12,731 nt of DNA from DASVBJ01 sp036375895 (GTDB lineage Bacteria > Actinomycetota > Actinomycetes > JACCUZ01), in contig DASVBJ010000098.1 in NCBI GenBank assembly GCA_036375895.1, positions 1 to 12,731 on the forward strand. The letters are read 5' to 3'. Below, piece after piece: positions 12,581-12,731 of this stretch. A program made the translations under genes and the position numbers. Under the pieces are notes generated by a model. That model was not told the DNA's origin and did no database searches. It saw only the letters and a list, made by a program, of their open reading frames with translations. The stretch's first letter is position 1. The number at the start of each line of letters is the position of its first letter.

Positions 12581-12731
12581 TCATGCCTTACGCGCGGCCA
12601 GCTTGGCGCGAGCCTTCATCACGCGGGACCGGCTGAGCAGGTACGCGATCGCGACCGCGCCGATCACGCCGAAGAAGCGATTGACGTCGACGGCGGGGCG
12701 CCAGCGTACGTTGCCCTCCTTGATGACGTAG
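12581..12731 (-). CDS. C-terminal end of a gene leaving the window (possibly GerW/YtfJ family)
   Basis: Reading in from the window edge, the minus strand codes 49 residues and then TGA (12583-12581): YVIKEGNVRWRPAVDVNRFF, a hydrophobic helix (about residues 19-33) and a basic tail ending in KARAKLAARKA. The start lies outside the window. The pattern of a short beta-like strand, PAVDVNR, a membrane helix and a basic end resembles what I recall of actinobacterial GerW/YtfJ-type sporulation proteins, but 49 residues are too few to be sure. Codon use is strongly GC-biased at third positions, as expected for a real coding region. Confidence 0.6.
   Translation of the reverse strand, partial: YVIKEGNVRWRPAVDVNRFFGVIGAVAIAYLLSRSRVMKARAKLAARKA

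Noticed and set aside
1..12731. CRISPR array, insertion sequence or phage genes
   Set aside because: No regularly spaced repeats, transposase motifs or phage-type proteins were seen on either strand.

Overview
This window comes from a high-GC actinomycete chromosome. The base composition is strongly GC-rich, GTG starts dominate, and the gene content and order match the conserved dnaA-proximal cell-envelope and division cluster known from Mycobacterium, Streptomyces and relatives. The order is crgA, DUF881 gene, sortase, pabA/trpG, then (opposite strand) pknB, pknA, pbpA, rodA, pstP, fhaB, fhaA, with a tRNA-Leu beyond fhaA. I cannot assign a genus from sequence alone. The class E sortase and a PknA that carries an extracellular PASTA-like repeat argue against Mycobacterium itself.

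Layout. Positions 1-258 hold crgA on the minus strand, preceded by a structured leader and a divergent intergenic region. Positions 426-2631 form a tightly packed plus-strand operon: DUF881 membrane protein, class E sortase, a 52-residue one-helix membrane protein and a PabA/TrpG amidotransferase. It converges, across a short hairpin, on a long minus-strand operon transcribed from about 11,800 down to 2,666: fhaA, fhaB, pstP, rodA, pbpA, pknA, pknB, and at its end a DinB/DUF664-family gene not usually part of this cluster. The junctions from pstP to pknB overlap by 1-4 bases, so translation is probably coupled. A tRNA-Leu(CAG) follows on the plus strand with hairpins behind it. The right end holds a small two-helix membrane protein and the C-terminal end of a gene that runs out of the window, both on the minus strand.

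How the genes work together (family knowledge plus inference). PknA and PknB are membrane Ser/Thr kinases that sense the cell wall through PASTA repeats, and PstP is the membrane phosphatase that opposes them. FhaA and FhaB read phosphothreonine through FHA domains. RodA (SEDS glycosyltransferase) and PbpA (class B transpeptidase) build peptidoglycan, CrgA belongs to the divisome, and the sortase anchors proteins to the wall. The window is thus largely a known system. The parts worth a second look are the small membrane ORF, the DinB-family gene attached to the kinase operon, the PASTA domain on PknA, the PstP extracellular tail, and RNA hairpins at crgA and the tRNA.
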